From assembly GCA_037176905.1 (NCBI GenBank), contig JBBBWG010013334.1, positions 18,545-82,544 of the forward strand: a stretch of DNA of 64,000 nt, in the 5' to 3' direction. The first letter of the stretch is position 1. The number at the start of each line of letters is the position of its first letter. Positions 13,443 to 24,470 of this stretch are shown here, one piece after another. This DNA is from Azolla pinnata. Lineage: Eukaryota; Streptophyta; Polypodiopsida; Salviniales; Salviniaceae. The translations under genes and the position numbers were made by a program. The notes below the pieces were generated by a model. That model was not told where the DNA came from. It made no database searches and saw only the letters and a list, made by a program, of their open reading frames with translations.

Positions 13443-14744
13443 GAGTGATTGAAATAATTGTGAAGGATAGTATAAATTCAGAAAACTATTGTACAGTAGT
13501 AGGTTTGATATACATTTAAAACTTACAGGTGGCATGTTATGGTATGTTAGTTTATGTATATTGTAAGTGTTGAACATGGCTGTATGTCTAAATTATTTGA
13601 CCTTTTGGATTATATCTTGTACTAAATGAACATGATTGCCAGTGTTTTAGACTTGAATGTGGTGATTTCCTTTGAAGGAAGAGGTTCTCCAATCAAGGCT
13701 ATAAAGTGCTGTGAATGAAGTAAGAAAGAGGAAGTTGTGCGGAGCATTCAAAATCTGAATTGTGTCGAGAATGTGCAAGGGATTATCCGAGTAGTATCTG
13801 ATTACTGTTTATTTGATTTCAACTGCTAATCTTTTGAATTCTTCTACCTGTTTAGAATCTGATGGATTTTCAATGGTTAAATCTTTCAAATACTAATAAA
13901 AATTAGTCACCGATAATCGTAACCAACAAAACTGGAATCCTAATCCTTGGGTGCAAAGGAATGGAGCCTTTGCAGCCCTTTGGCATCCAATCTTTATTGA
14001 TATTTTCTATCCTTCTTCAAGCTTGATCGATCATCAAGGATCGGAAGTCGACATTGTAACCTGTATTTAATGGAGCCAGTCAGGTTAGAGATCAACATAT
14101 ATTGTAGATCAGAGGCTTCCTGCTAAACACTGAGCTTGTGTTCTTCCATGACATGTCTCTGCATCAAAAATATACCACAGAATGCCTTTGTTGCATGATG
14201 TCTTGTGTTTACAAAATATAGACCCCTTGTTAACACTGTCTTGTTCTTTTTTTTTCCAGCTCAGTGTATCAAATATACTGCGAAAAGAGTAGCTGAAATT
14301 TGTGCCCTTTGTTGCATGAGCAGTTCCTTGCAAACATAGCCTTCTGCTGGTTCAATGATACTGTCTTGTGCTTTTTACAAGATAGACACTGGTCTATGAT
14401 ATCCTTGTATACACTGTCTTGTGCTTTTTACAAGAATAGACACTGGTCTATGATATCCTTGTATACACCGTCTTGTGCTTTTTGACATTGCTCTATGATA
14501 TCCTTGCAAAAAACACTGTATTGTGCTTTTTGACACTGGTGTATGATATACAAGAAGAATAGACACTGGTCTATGTATGATATCCTTGCAGTGTCCCTTT
14601 CAGCTCAGTTCTAGTATACATGCACAAGAGTTTTACACAAACTTTGCAGCTTCTTTGTTGCATGATCATCTATTGGCAAGCTCCACTTGGGCAATTGTGC
14701 GTTTCTTTGCCTTGGGATCTTCCATTCCTTCTTTTTTTTCTTTT
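13443..14744. other. Intergenic region between the convergent NBR1 and PPR genes
   Basis: The NBR1 3' end and the 3' end of the minus-strand PPR gene face each other across 1.3 kb. The left part is AT-rich and should hold the NBR1 3' UTR. The right part holds a short tandem repeat (14361-14591). No other gene is visible. Confidence 0.6.
14361..14591. repeat. ~55-base tandem repeat, 4 to 5 partial copies
   Basis: The phrase CTGTCTTGTGCTTTTTACAAG...ATAGACACTGGTCTATGATATCCTTG recurs four times, with shortened and rearranged later copies. The first two copies are almost identical. TAGACACTGGTCTATG is itself a near-palindrome. The array lies just beyond the stop of the PPR gene, so it may fall in that gene's 3' UTR. 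Confidence 0.8.
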
Positions 14745-17700
14745 TCAATCCCCCTCCGATCCATCTGCATAGATGTTGGACATGATCGCGAACGACGCAG
14801 ATTGAAGCCCCGTCAACGCGACCAATCTCTCAAACACTTGTTTCCCAACCTGGACATTGCCCCATTTGGAGCAAGCGCTGAGGAGGATGTTCAGCAGCAC
14901 ATCGTCAGGTCGAAGGGGCATCGAGTTCATCAGCTCCAGGGCTTCCTCGAGCCTCCCAGCACGGCTGAGGAGATCGAGCATACAACTGTAGTGCTGAAGG
15001 GAAGGAATCAAGCCATGATCTCTGCTCATAGCCTCAAAGTATAGCTGCCCTTTCTGCACCAATCCAGCGTGGTTGCATACCGAGAGAACGTTGACAAAGG
15101 TTGCTTCGTTCGGCTTCACGTTCCGATCGAGCATGGTCTCGAAGGAATCGAGGGCGTGCTCGATCTCGCCTTGGCGGGCATAGCCCATGATCAGCGCATT
15201 CCAAGCGATCAGATCCTTATCAGGAATCGAGTCGAAGATGCGTCGAGCATCGGCCATGCATCCACATTTGCTATACATGTCGAGAAGCGCCGTGAGCTGG
15301 AACGGATCGGCCTCCGATCTCGCCAAGCACATCTGCGCATGCACGCGATCGCCTCTCTTCACCGACGACTTGGAGCTGCATGCTTTCAACAGATTCAGAA
15401 AGCTCACTTTGTCGGGTAGAAGCCCTTGTTCTTGCATCGCCGAGAAGATCTCGAACGGCTCGCCGTCGCCTTCTCGCTCGGCGTATCCGAGGATCAGAGC
15501 GTTCCACGGGAGCACATCTACAGATACGCGGCCGCCTTCCGATAGCATGCGATCGAAACAATCTGCGGCTTCTTCACAAAGTCCTCTTTCGGCGTAGCCA
15601 GAGATGAGGGAGGTCCAAGAGGAGGAACTCTGTAGAGACAATTTGTCGAAGATATCTCGCGCTTCGGAGAGCAGGCCAAGCTTCGCGTACATGTCCAGCA
15701 ATGCGCTGCTCAGGAACGCATCTCCTTCGAAATTCTTCATGATTATCTCCGCATGCAGCTCTCCGCCGAGGTCTGCGTCTTCCACCATGCCGCAAGCTTT
15801 CAAGCAGCATACAAATGTGACCACATCGGGCGATATGCCCTGCCTTTCCATGCGTTCGAAGCATTCCAACACTTCATCTCCGAGTCCTTCCTCGGAGAAC
15901 CCCGCCATTAGAGCATTCCAAGATGCTCTCTCCGCAGGATACGACGCCTCTAGAACCCACATCGCCTCTCCGAACGAGCGACACTTGGCATACATGTAAA
16001 CGAGCGCGTTGATCACAAAGCGATCGTCTTCGAACCCTTTCTTTGTAGCATCCACGTGCGCTTCCTGCCCTCTTTGGATGAGCTTCATGCTGCTCACAGC
16101 TTTGAGGCAGCAAACCGATGTGAAGGCATCTTGATAAACGCCTTCCGATTCCATTCTTTCGACACCCTGCAACACATTCTCACCAAACCCTCGATCCGCA
16201 TACCCTCCGAGCAACGCATTCCACAACAGCGTATCACGGCTCGGCGATTCGTCAAAGACCGCTTGCGCCTCTGCAAGAAGACCGCATTTCGCATACATAT
16301 CCAATACGGCACTACCCACGAAGATGTCGACTTCGAATCCCTCCCGGATAACCTCACCGTGCATTAGCCTCCCCTTTTCTACGTCCATCGAGTTTCCGCA
16401 TGCTTTTAAGAAATAGAGGAACATAACAGCATCCAGGGGCACCCCCTCGAGTCTCATTCTCTCGGCACACTCGAGAGCTTCATCGTTCAGCTCGTTCTCA
16501 GTGTAGCCACCAAGCAACACCGACCACGAGATCGCGTCTTGTTGAGGAAGGTTGTTGAAGATTTGTTGCGCATCTACAAGGAAGCCGTTCCTGGCATACA
16601 TGTCTACCATCGCGTTCGAAAGGCAGGGATCGTGTTCATAGCCCCCTTTGATAACTCGAGCATGTATCTCCTGGCCTCTGTTCATGTCTCCCATGCTACC
16701 ACATGCCTTAAGCATAAAGAGAAGCGTGATTGCATCGGGCGAGACGCCTTCCGCTTGCATTCGTTCGAAGCACGATAGGCCCTCTTCTTCCCTGCCGTGG
16801 TTAACATAGCCAGCAATGAGAGCTGTCCATGGAACGACATCTTTTGTCATGAGCTCATCAAACACCCCTTCGGCTTCTAGCAGAGCACCGCATTTAGCAT
16901 ACATATCTACCAAGGTACTACCCACTGAAAAATCCGCCTCAAAGCCTTCTTCGATTATCTCCGCATGCAACGCTGCACCTGACATCAGATCTTCGGCGAT
17001 AGCACAAGCTTTTAGAGTGGAGAAGTAGGTGATGACATTCGGCCGAAAACCCTGTGATAGCATTTTCTGGAAGCAGTCGACGGCTTCTTCTCCAAAACCG
17101 TTATCTGCATACCCTGAGATGATGGCAGTCCACGAGACCACATTCGGATCAGGCAAATCTTCGAAAACCTTGAGCGCATCGGCGAGCAGACCGCATTTGG
17201 CATACATCGTAACCAACGAGCTTCCGACGTAGACATCATTCTCGCACTCCGCTTTAACAATATCGATGTGCAGTTCTCGGCCTTTCCCCAAAGACTTTAG
17301 ACTTGAGCAAGCTTTCAAAAGGGCAATGAAAGTATATTTGCTTGGAGATACAAGATCCTCTTGCATCCTGGAGTACAAAGTAAACGCTCGCTGGAATTCC
17401 TGCCTTTGGATGAACCCCTGCACGACACAAGTCCAAGAGAACTCTTGGCCGCGATCGAGTCTGTTGAGAGCTTGATGGGCATCATTGACATGCCCACAAT
17501 CAACAAACACTGGGATAAGGACATTCCCAATGGATTCATGGGTATCCAGCCCCATACCACATATCTGCAAATGCAAGCCTCGCAGCTCCTCTCCGCTCTT
17601 GGCCTCTCTGCATCGCTGCAGACCCGACAGAAGGCTATCTACCGTATGGTGGTGGTGGTGGTGGTGGTGGTGGTGGTGATCGCCGATGCGTCGAGAGGAA

Positions 17701-17780
17701 GGGGAGGCGTGGCCATGGGGGAGAGTCTCGTGTGTCTGGGCAAACGGAGCGCCCAGCGGAAGGAGAGATTCCATGGTCAT
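14745..17780 (-). CDS. PLS-class pentatricopeptide repeat protein, intronless, 1,011 aa, no DYW domain
   Basis: PPR proteins bind organelle RNA in a sequence-specific way and act in editing, splicing or processing in plastids and mitochondria. One open frame encodes nine PLS triplets of about 100 aa, each marked by a V-SW-A-I-GYA motif (PNVVSWTAIISGYADNG is the clearest) and by a YAKCG-L-DA-VF motif. The first true ATG is at 17780 (MTMESLL), with another at 17774; two upstream TTG codons extend the frame but are not credible starts. The N-terminus carries 11 consecutive His from a (CAC)n tract, before the first repeat. The C-terminus reaches the E region (LLNILLSACSKWGNVQVGKQ) and stops in SNIYADGSEGD, before a full E2 or DYW would be complete. 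It would therefore need a partner for editing, or it acts otherwise. Codon use is GC-richer than in the second PPR gene. Confidence 0.93.
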   Translation of the reverse strand: MTMESLLPLGAPFAQTHETLPHGHASPSSRRIGDHHHHHHHHHHHTVDSLLSGLQRCREAKSGEELRGLHLQICGMGLDTHESIGNVLIPVFVDCGHVNDAHQALNRLDRGQEFSWTCVVQGFIQRQEFQRAFTLYSRMQEDLVSPSKYTFIALLKACSSLKSLGKGRELHIDIVKAECENDVYVGSSLVTMYAKCGLLADALKVFEDLPDPNVVSWTAIISGYADNGFGEEAVDCFQKMLSQGFRPNVITYFSTLKACAIAEDLMSGAALHAEIIEEGFEADFSVGSTLVDMYAKCGALLEAEGVFDELMTKDVVPWTALIAGYVNHGREEEGLSCFERMQAEGVSPDAITLLFMLKACGSMGDMNRGQEIHARVIKGGYEHDPCLSNAMVDMYARNGFLVDAQQIFNNLPQQDAISWSVLLGGYTENELNDEALECAERMRLEGVPLDAVMFLYFLKACGNSMDVEKGRLMHGEVIREGFEVDIFVGSAVLDMYAKCGLLAEAQAVFDESPSRDTLLWNALLGGYADRGFGENVLQGVERMESEGVYQDAFTSVCCLKAVSSMKLIQRGQEAHVDATKKGFEDDRFVINALVYMYAKCRSFGEAMWVLEASYPAERASWNALMAGFSEEGLGDEVLECFERMERQGISPDVVTFVCCLKACGMVEDADLGGELHAEIIMKNFEGDAFLSSALLDMYAKLGLLSEARDIFDKLSLQSSSSWTSLISGYAERGLCEEAADCFDRMLSEGGRVSVDVLPWNALILGYAEREGDGEPFEIFSAMQEQGLLPDKVSFLNLLKACSSKSSVKRGDRVHAQMCLARSEADPFQLTALLDMYSKCGCMADARRIFDSIPDKDLIAWNALIMGYARQGEIEHALDSFETMLDRNVKPNEATFVNVLSVCNHAGLVQKGQLYFEAMSRDHGLIPSLQHYSCMLDLLSRAGRLEEALELMNSMPLRPDDVLLNILLSACSKWGNVQVGKQVFERLVALTGLQSASFAIMSNIYADGSEGD
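17640..17673. repeat. (CAC)n microsatellite coding for poly-His in the PPR gene
   Basis: On the minus strand ten CAC codons and one CAT encode 11 His in the N-terminal leader. Such slippage-prone tracts vary in length. The tract sits outside the RNA-binding repeats, so variation should be tolerated. Confidence 0.9.
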
Positions 17781-17812
17781 GTACAACAACGAAGCATCAT
17801 ACCGGATGCGTG

Positions 17813-18400
17813 GAGCGGGGGATCACAGCAGATCATCACCACCGGAGCTAGGAATCGCCAGCATAGATGCGAGCGAGATGAGGGGCAGGAGGAATCTGCC
17901 CAACAGATGGGGGCGAAGATATCTTCTCTCTGATCACGAGTCAGTCAACAACATGACCACATCTGCCCATGGCATGATTGGGCTATGGGGAAAGAAGCAT
18001 CAGGGAGCAGGGGATCACAGCAGATCATCACCATCGGAGCTAGGAACCGCCAGCATAGATGCGGGATGAGGAGGAATCTGCCCAACAGATGGGGGCGAAG
18101 ATACCTTCCATTCCTTTTCTCTGATCACGAGTCAACAAACATGACCACATATCCTCCTTCTTCTTCTGCCCATGGCATGATTGGGCTGTGGGGAAAGAAG
18201 CATCGGCGAGCAGGGGATCACAGCAGATCATCACCATCGGAGCTAGGAATCGCCCGCATAGATGCGAGCGAGATGAGGAGGAGGAATCTGCCCAACAGAT
18301 GGGGGCGAAGATATCTTCCATTATTTCCTTCTCTCTGATCATGAGTCAGTCAACAACATGACCACATATAGTCCTTCTTCTTCTGCCCATGATTGGTCTG
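17813..18400. repeat. Triplicated ~200-base tandem unit upstream of the PPR gene
   Basis: GGGGATCACAGCAGATCATC followed by GGAGCTAGGAATCGCC and then CCAACAGATGGGGGCGAAGATA recurs with anchors near 17818, 18012 and 18218. Each copy ends with a CATGACCACAT...TGCCCATGG block. Copies are highly similar, differing by small indels. The array lies within 600 bases 5' of the PPR start codon, so it covers the promoter or 5' leader. Confidence 0.88.
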
Positions 18401-18424
18401 ATGGTGTCCATGGACACGGACATG

Positions 18425-18425
<1 letters not shown>

Positions 18426-18460
<35 letters not shown>

Positions 18461-18560
18461 NNNNNNNNNNNNNNNNNNNNNNNNNNNNNNNNNNNNNNNN
18501 NNNNNNNNNNNNNNNNNNNNNNNNNNNNNNNNNNNNNNNNNNNNNNNNNNNNNNNNNNNN
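18426..18560. repeat. (TTAG)n microsatellite followed by a 100-N gap
   Basis: About nine perfect TTAG units (18426-18460) run straight into N (18461-18560). The gap hides the last codons of the neighbouring HAD hydrolase gene. Confidence 0.95.
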
Positions 18561-21500
18561 GTCCAAACGATGTTTGTCGAGGATGAATTCTACAGCTTCT
18601 TGAACATCATCCACAACCTGTACCAAAATCGTAAGTCACGGTTACGGTCATCCATCCTGCTCTCCTTGTAATAAAATCTGATTCAAGATCAACAAACCAT
18701 ATCTGCCGGGTGTAGCTGATCATTTCCCTTGCCCTTGAAGCACCCAGTCCTTGTGAGAATGCTAAACCATGGTTTTCCAGCCTGAAATAACAAAAATACA
18801 GCTGCCAAACTAAGTGAGTGTGAAAAGGTTTAAGAAGGCGCTGGCAATCAGACCATGGCTGCTCAACATTTCCAGTTCACAAAGAAGAATTTGTTTCTTA
18901 GACTATAATTCTGATTGAGATAGTCTCTATGAATGGGTAGCTACACTAGGACACCAACCTCAACTCTGACTTTTCAGGAAGTGCATATGGCATTGTGAGT
19001 GGAGGCTTTGAGTTTCATCTATGGTTCCAAAGTAGCACAATTACAATAGTTGCGAACCAAATACATCTCCCCAAATCAAGCGTATATAATAAAATGATGA
19101 GTGACATATACAAGGCTCACATAAAATGATAAACTGATAGCCAGTTTGGTGAAATGCTATAATATTGTAAATAGCGATAATCGAGTGTTTCCTGTTAGTA
19201 AATTGTCATCCCTACCTGCCTTGCCCCAAGGATGTCTGTAGCTGGATTATCTCCAATCATGTATATGTTTTCAAACTCAGTTGACTGAAATTCTTGCTTG
19301 TTGAATTCGAGTTCCAACATTTCTACTAGTCTAAGTAATGCTATTTCTGCATATCGAAAAACAGGTACATTTGGTTTCCCATATGCTACATATCTCAAAG
19401 GCTCCTTCGCAATCCTGACACAATGCACGTAAATTTAATAGGCGAAAAAAAGATCCTAGCAGAACCATACGTATGTTAATAACCCGAAGTCCAGATAGTA
19501 GCCTAAATTCATTTTAAGATTGTTCAGTTAACCACTTTGGAAAGCATATATAGCATGAATAACGCATACCGATTATAAACTGTTTCAAGTGCCATGCGGA
19601 AGGCTCCCATGCCAAGCCTCTCCACAGGAAATGCAGCCTGCTTCCAAATTGAAAATCAAAAACAGAGTACACTCATCTTATATGTGTCTTATTTCCAATG
19701 ACTCACCTGATACTCAAAATCATCAGCTGCAAAATACAATGGAGGTTGCCTACCACAGGTTTTCCCTGGACAACCACCAGATCGCAATACATCACACAAA
19801 ACCTATTCAAATGTTCACAGCTCCCCATTTTAAACTGCAGCTGTGATGCTTAAAGAATTTCAACACAAGAAAATGATGATATATCCATGAAAAAAATGAA
19901 CTCATAAATAAGAAAACACATTAGACATTCTTAATAGAAATCAGAGACAATTGTGTATCATTATGTACTTCTAAATGCCAACTATCCAAGATAGAGCATA
20001 CGTACATCTACTTTCCACATTTTTCAATAGCCTTTTCTTTCTAGTGCTCAAAGCATGAAGCATTGGCCAATCTACATGGCCACCATAGCTACTTATCTTA
20101 CGATTGGGAGCCCTGAAGACTCTCACCTCCTAGAGCTTGCAAATTTGATCCCTCAAATCCATTAAACTGAATTATTCAAAGGAAATCTAAAAGCATTATA
20201 TATTCCCATAAGTTCAATGGTTGTCTCACTTATTCAAGCCAGTACTAGCTTCTTAATCAATTTTTACAACACCCACCAGAAGATTCAATGAAATGGGTCA
20301 TCTTTTGGTTGGCCAAAAGGAATTCTCAATTTTAAAAACCTTTCCTGAACTTTGGGCCAACACTATGGCTGTGATCATTCGGATGAGAGTAGATGTTACA
20401 TTAACTCAAGTAACTCGAACAACGTAATGTTATGACCATAAAATAAACTTCATCAATCTTTAACATTTTTAACTGCACATGACATTGTTGCATTTTATAA
20501 ATGTAGATACCTGGATGTCTCTTCCCCAATCAACTGGATCACTAGCAATAAATACTGCTTCAACAGGCTTTGGTGTGGATAATTTTTCTTCAGTACGCAT
20601 ATTTACATCCATCATTGACCAACGTTTGAATTTGGCAAGAGGGTCGATATCTTTGAAATGCAGAACATACTCTTCCATAGAGACAACATTCCTGAGCCAA
20701 GACGTTGCTCAACCAATCATCATGCAAACCATGTGTCTGATATAAGTTGAATGCATACACAAATAAGTTGCTATGTCAGTTGTGCGCTCATACAAATACC
20801 AGTTTATATGCACAATAATTCAAAATGACACTAGACATGAACACACTTATTTCAAAAAGGCAATAGACGTGAAAGAGAAATGCCACTGTTTCTTCAACAA
20901 CACAAACACAAGCCCTGAAAACACAAATGAGTTATTTCTCACCGGTACCCATATTCAGCCATCAGAGCTTTTGGTTCTCCTTTTCCAACAGCCAAAACAT
21001 AAGAATCACCAAAACTGTAAATGGACCAAGGTCACTTTCTATTATGTGAGTTTTGTCAATTATTAAGTAGAAAAGGAAGGTAGAAATTGTCCTGTATACC
21101 GTTCAAGAAGGTTTTTGAATGGTGTATGCCCCAAATATATCTGAAACGTCCAAAGCAATAGCCAGATCACTAACCAATTATGCACAGAATATAGTTGAAA
21201 TCCATTAAAAGCAAAGTATGCTGTAGATCTACATACAGATTTTCCTCATGCTAACAATAAGGAAAATCATGTACAAGAATACAACCTCTTACAGGGATAA
21301 TTATCAATGTCATTTACACAAAGCTCGGGCAAATAATGCAATAAGAAAACCACCTGGGCTTCAAACTATTCTTCATAGAAAACAGGAGATGTATAAAGAA
21401 AAAAAGATGTATTAACGTCTCCATAGGACCATATTGGCATGTGAAATAAGACAAAGATAGAGTTTTTTTTACCCATTTTGTGGTGGCAAATGTTTAAATC

Positions 21501-24268
21501 AATTTGTAGAAGATGATATTGCTTGCTTCAAGGTCAAGGGACAAGTTACAATTTTTGGTGATTTGCAATAACGTTTCACCTCACATATCTCAAAGATGTA
21601 AGAGGATACACAAATTTATAGTGGCTCTTTTATATATGAAAAAGATCCACATCAATATAAAGTACCATAATGCTCATTGCAGATGGTATACTCCACAGCA
21701 TGCCAATAATGATTTACATGTAAATAAGTGAATAGAAGTAGCGTGATTGACAATTTTGTTGTTTCTGAAGGTATAAATAGTTTTCACGTGGCCAAATGGA
21801 CGTTGAAGTCAGATCATAAGCCTTTATGTTGACCTCAAAAGTATGAAAAGATGTGGAAAGGTCTTTTTGATAGACCATATTTTGAACATAAAACTAAAAC
21901 AGCACCCATGCATTTTGAGATGGTTGAGGATATCCTACAAGAGACCAAGCAACAAAATAATACAACACTTAAGCATTCAAGAAAATCATCTTGACTATCG
22001 ATTCCTTCTGCTTCTTCTTCTTCTGCATACATCCCAAGAGCACCAACAAATACAATTCAAGAAAAAATAGAATGTCATGAATCTCAAAGGTATCTTAGAA
22101 TGTCATGCCTTTCATCGAGATGACAGTGTAAGACTTCCTATCTGTCACCCCTCTCTTAAAAGTCTTTTGAGTGCCTCTTTAATGCATTCTTAATAAGTTT
22201 ACATCAATTGAAGTACATCAAAGGTGTTTTTAAGAGATGGATACTCAAGAAGCCTGTGTCATCTATGAAGGATATATGAGGCTATTAAAAAATGCAACAC
22301 CAGCTTGAGTAGTAATCACATCAAATAAGAAAACAAATGTACAGCCTCAAACCTGTTCAGGTAAAATTGGTACACCTAGCAAGCCACTAAGTTCGGATGC
22401 TTTCATGGATTCTCGTAACAAATACAATTCAAGAAAAAATAGAATGTCATGAATCTCAAAGGTATCTTAGAATGTCATGCCTTTCATCGAGATGACAGTG
22501 TAAGACTTCCTATCTGTCACCCCTCTCTTAAAAGTCTTTTGAGTGCCTCTTTAATGCATTCTTAATAAGTTTACATCAATTGAAGTACATCAAAGGTGTT
22601 TTTAAGAGATGGATACTCAAGAAGCCTGTGTCATCTATGAAGGATATATGAGGCTATTAAAAAATGCAACACCAGCTTGAGTAGTAATCACATCAAATAA
22701 GAAAACAAATGTACAGCCTCAAACCTGTTCAGGTAAAATTGGTACACCTAGCAAGCCACTAAGTTCGGATGCTTTCATGGATTCTCGTGACCCTCCTCCT
22801 AAAATGGCATAAAGGGGTTAGCATTAAAACATGTAGATCATGCAACGTAATTAACCTTTGAATATCTAGAAATGAAAATTTCACCATTTGTTAAAAATAT
22901 AAAAGGAACCCGTGCCTCACCTATAGATCAAGCATTCAAAAAAATATTTGTTAACCATTGTTAAAAAGCATAAGTAAAAACGCAATGCAAACAAAAACAA
23001 ATGTTAAATCAAGCTTCTATAGATTACAATCATTTTCAATAAAACATCACAGTTGCAGTTTTAACAAAAAGTAGTAACTTAAATAAAACATTCCAATGGA
23101 TCCATGGCAAGTAACATCATTAAAGAGGTGAAAGAAAATGCCTCAAATTGTACTTACATCTGGAAAGTTAAGGAGACCCTCTAGATTGTATAGACACTCA
23201 CTATGTGCAAGTCATTTGGTTGACTTTGTCAAATAAGATAAAAAAAATTGCCACAGATACATAAAAGGAAACTAGTAATATTGCCAAATTTTTCAGAAAT
23301 ATAACTAGTTTTGCTGTATTAAACCGTCCCTAGGCAAATTGGACTATTCTCAAAGGAATTGTAATGTTATATCTATAATTCACCAGATATTGGGACCTAC
23401 ATCTTAGGATGACTGTGATAAGTGCCCTGCACAAGAAGCTACATTTATACAGAAGAAAAATTATGAGTGATTTTGGGCCAGGATGTACACTTTTCCCCAT
23501 CAAGGTAATTCCAAATTCACATATTCCCCTCATAGATGAGGTTACTCCAGGTCTCCTTGAGTATTTCAAGATAGAGACAAGCATTGCTCGACAAGCTTAT
23601 TGTGTTGCTCGATAAATGGGCAAAACTTTATATATATATTCCATGAAAACGTAGAATTTCAGATCTAGCCTGATTGCTTAATGAGTTATCCACTCTCTGA
23701 ATTCCTAAGAAGATGAACAGATGTATAATTTTTGTAAGACAATACCAACTATAACAAACGGAATAGCTTACTGAGGCTATTTTTTACTGCAGCTTAAAGT
23801 GAAAATCGGTCTTCTATTGAGGTGAACAGAGCAGTTTTCCTTTACACAAGAACTTTTGTTTGTAGAAATCAGAATAGTTCACTAAGGTTATATTTTTCCA
23901 TGGCAACATGGCCATTGTTTTGGGATTGAAATCGTGTCAGGCAAACGAAAAACAGAACCTGGATTGGGAGGCATGAGATAGTTTACAAGAGTTATCTTTA
24001 TCTCGATATAGTTTGCGAAGCGCCTGCTGAGCTCCAAGGATCGTCTGGCCACCTCGCAGGAGCACTCCATCGATGTCAAAAGCTATGGCTACAGGATACC
24101 TGTGGTGGCAGGTAAACATATATAACTGAGAGGGAAAAATGATACCGTGATCGAGAGAAAGAGGAGGGAAAACATACAGAAATAGAGAGACATGTGAAGA
24201 AGAAGACGATGCACGAACGCAAGAGGAATTTGTGAAAGAGAGAAATGGAAGACGGAGGGAGAGAAAGA

Positions 24269-24299
<31 letters not shown>

Positions 24300-24431
24300 A
24301 AAGTAGTACCTGCTGGATGAGGATCGAGACGACAAACAGCGATAAGGATGCAGAAGAAGCGATGGCGATGGCGATGGCGATGAAGATCTTCTGATACGCC
24401 TCAATCTCCCGAGGAAGGAAGCTACGGCCAT
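18561..24431 (-). CDS. HDHD5/CECR5-type HAD-superfamily hydrolase with N-terminal transit peptide; 3' end lost in a gap
   Basis: This belongs to the HAD class IIA family that includes human HDHD5 (CECR5), yeast YKR070W and Arabidopsis At3g45740; substrates are not established. Twelve exons read in phase: 24431-24310, 24099-23987, 22920-22885, 22798-22725, 21140-21100, 21014-20943, 20691-20511, 19802-19707, 19637-19570, 19414-19216, 18781-18698 and 18617-18561 (gap), for 381 aa so far. Residues 1-41 are rich in Arg and Ser with no acidic residue, as in an organelle transit peptide. Catalytic motif I is FDIDGVLLRG. VASDPVDWGRDIQ-like and AVGKGEP motifs are family-typical, motif III Lys is in AYGKPN, and motif IV is IGDNPATD. 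The frame enters the gap at HRLD, near the expected end. Two exons are under 45 bases. The 22725-22798 exon lies in a tandem duplication. Confidence 0.92.
22045..22788. repeat. Exact 372-base tandem duplication containing an exon of the HAD hydrolase gene
   Basis: Copy A is 22045-22416 and copy B is 22417-22788, joined head to tail. I found no difference between them on reading both through. Copy B holds all but the first bases of the exon encoding GGGSRESMKASEL...ILPEQ. The lack of divergence means either a very recent duplication or an assembly error. Confidence 0.93.
22353..22416 (-). pseudogene. Orphan duplicate of an HAD hydrolase exon, donor kept and acceptor lost
   Basis: The copy A sequence matches the functional exon from ESMKASELS to the CAG|GTTTGAG donor. 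The duplication breakpoint cut off its first ten bases and the TTTTAG acceptor. Upstream on the minus strand the sequence is now TTTGTTACGAG. Use of that AG as a cryptic acceptor would add a second partial exon copy. Otherwise the copy is silent intron sequence. Confidence 0.75.
24262..24303. repeat. (AAG)n microsatellite at the 5' end of HAD hydrolase intron 1
   Basis: A run of AAG triplets on the plus strand is a CTT pyrimidine tract on the transcribed strand, a few bases inside the donor of intron 1. Confidence 0.85.
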
Positions 24432-24470
24432 GGCGCAGCTACACGCCCGAGCTGACACAGTCTGTGTCAG

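Noticed and set aside
17781-17789. TTG start codons extending the PPR frame by three residues
   Set aside because: An ATG lies immediately downstream and eukaryotic initiation would favour it.
15604-17933. Several long plus-strand frames opposite the PPR gene (up to 190 codons)
   Set aside because: They are antisense shadows of a GC-rich repetitive coding sequence with no motifs of their own.
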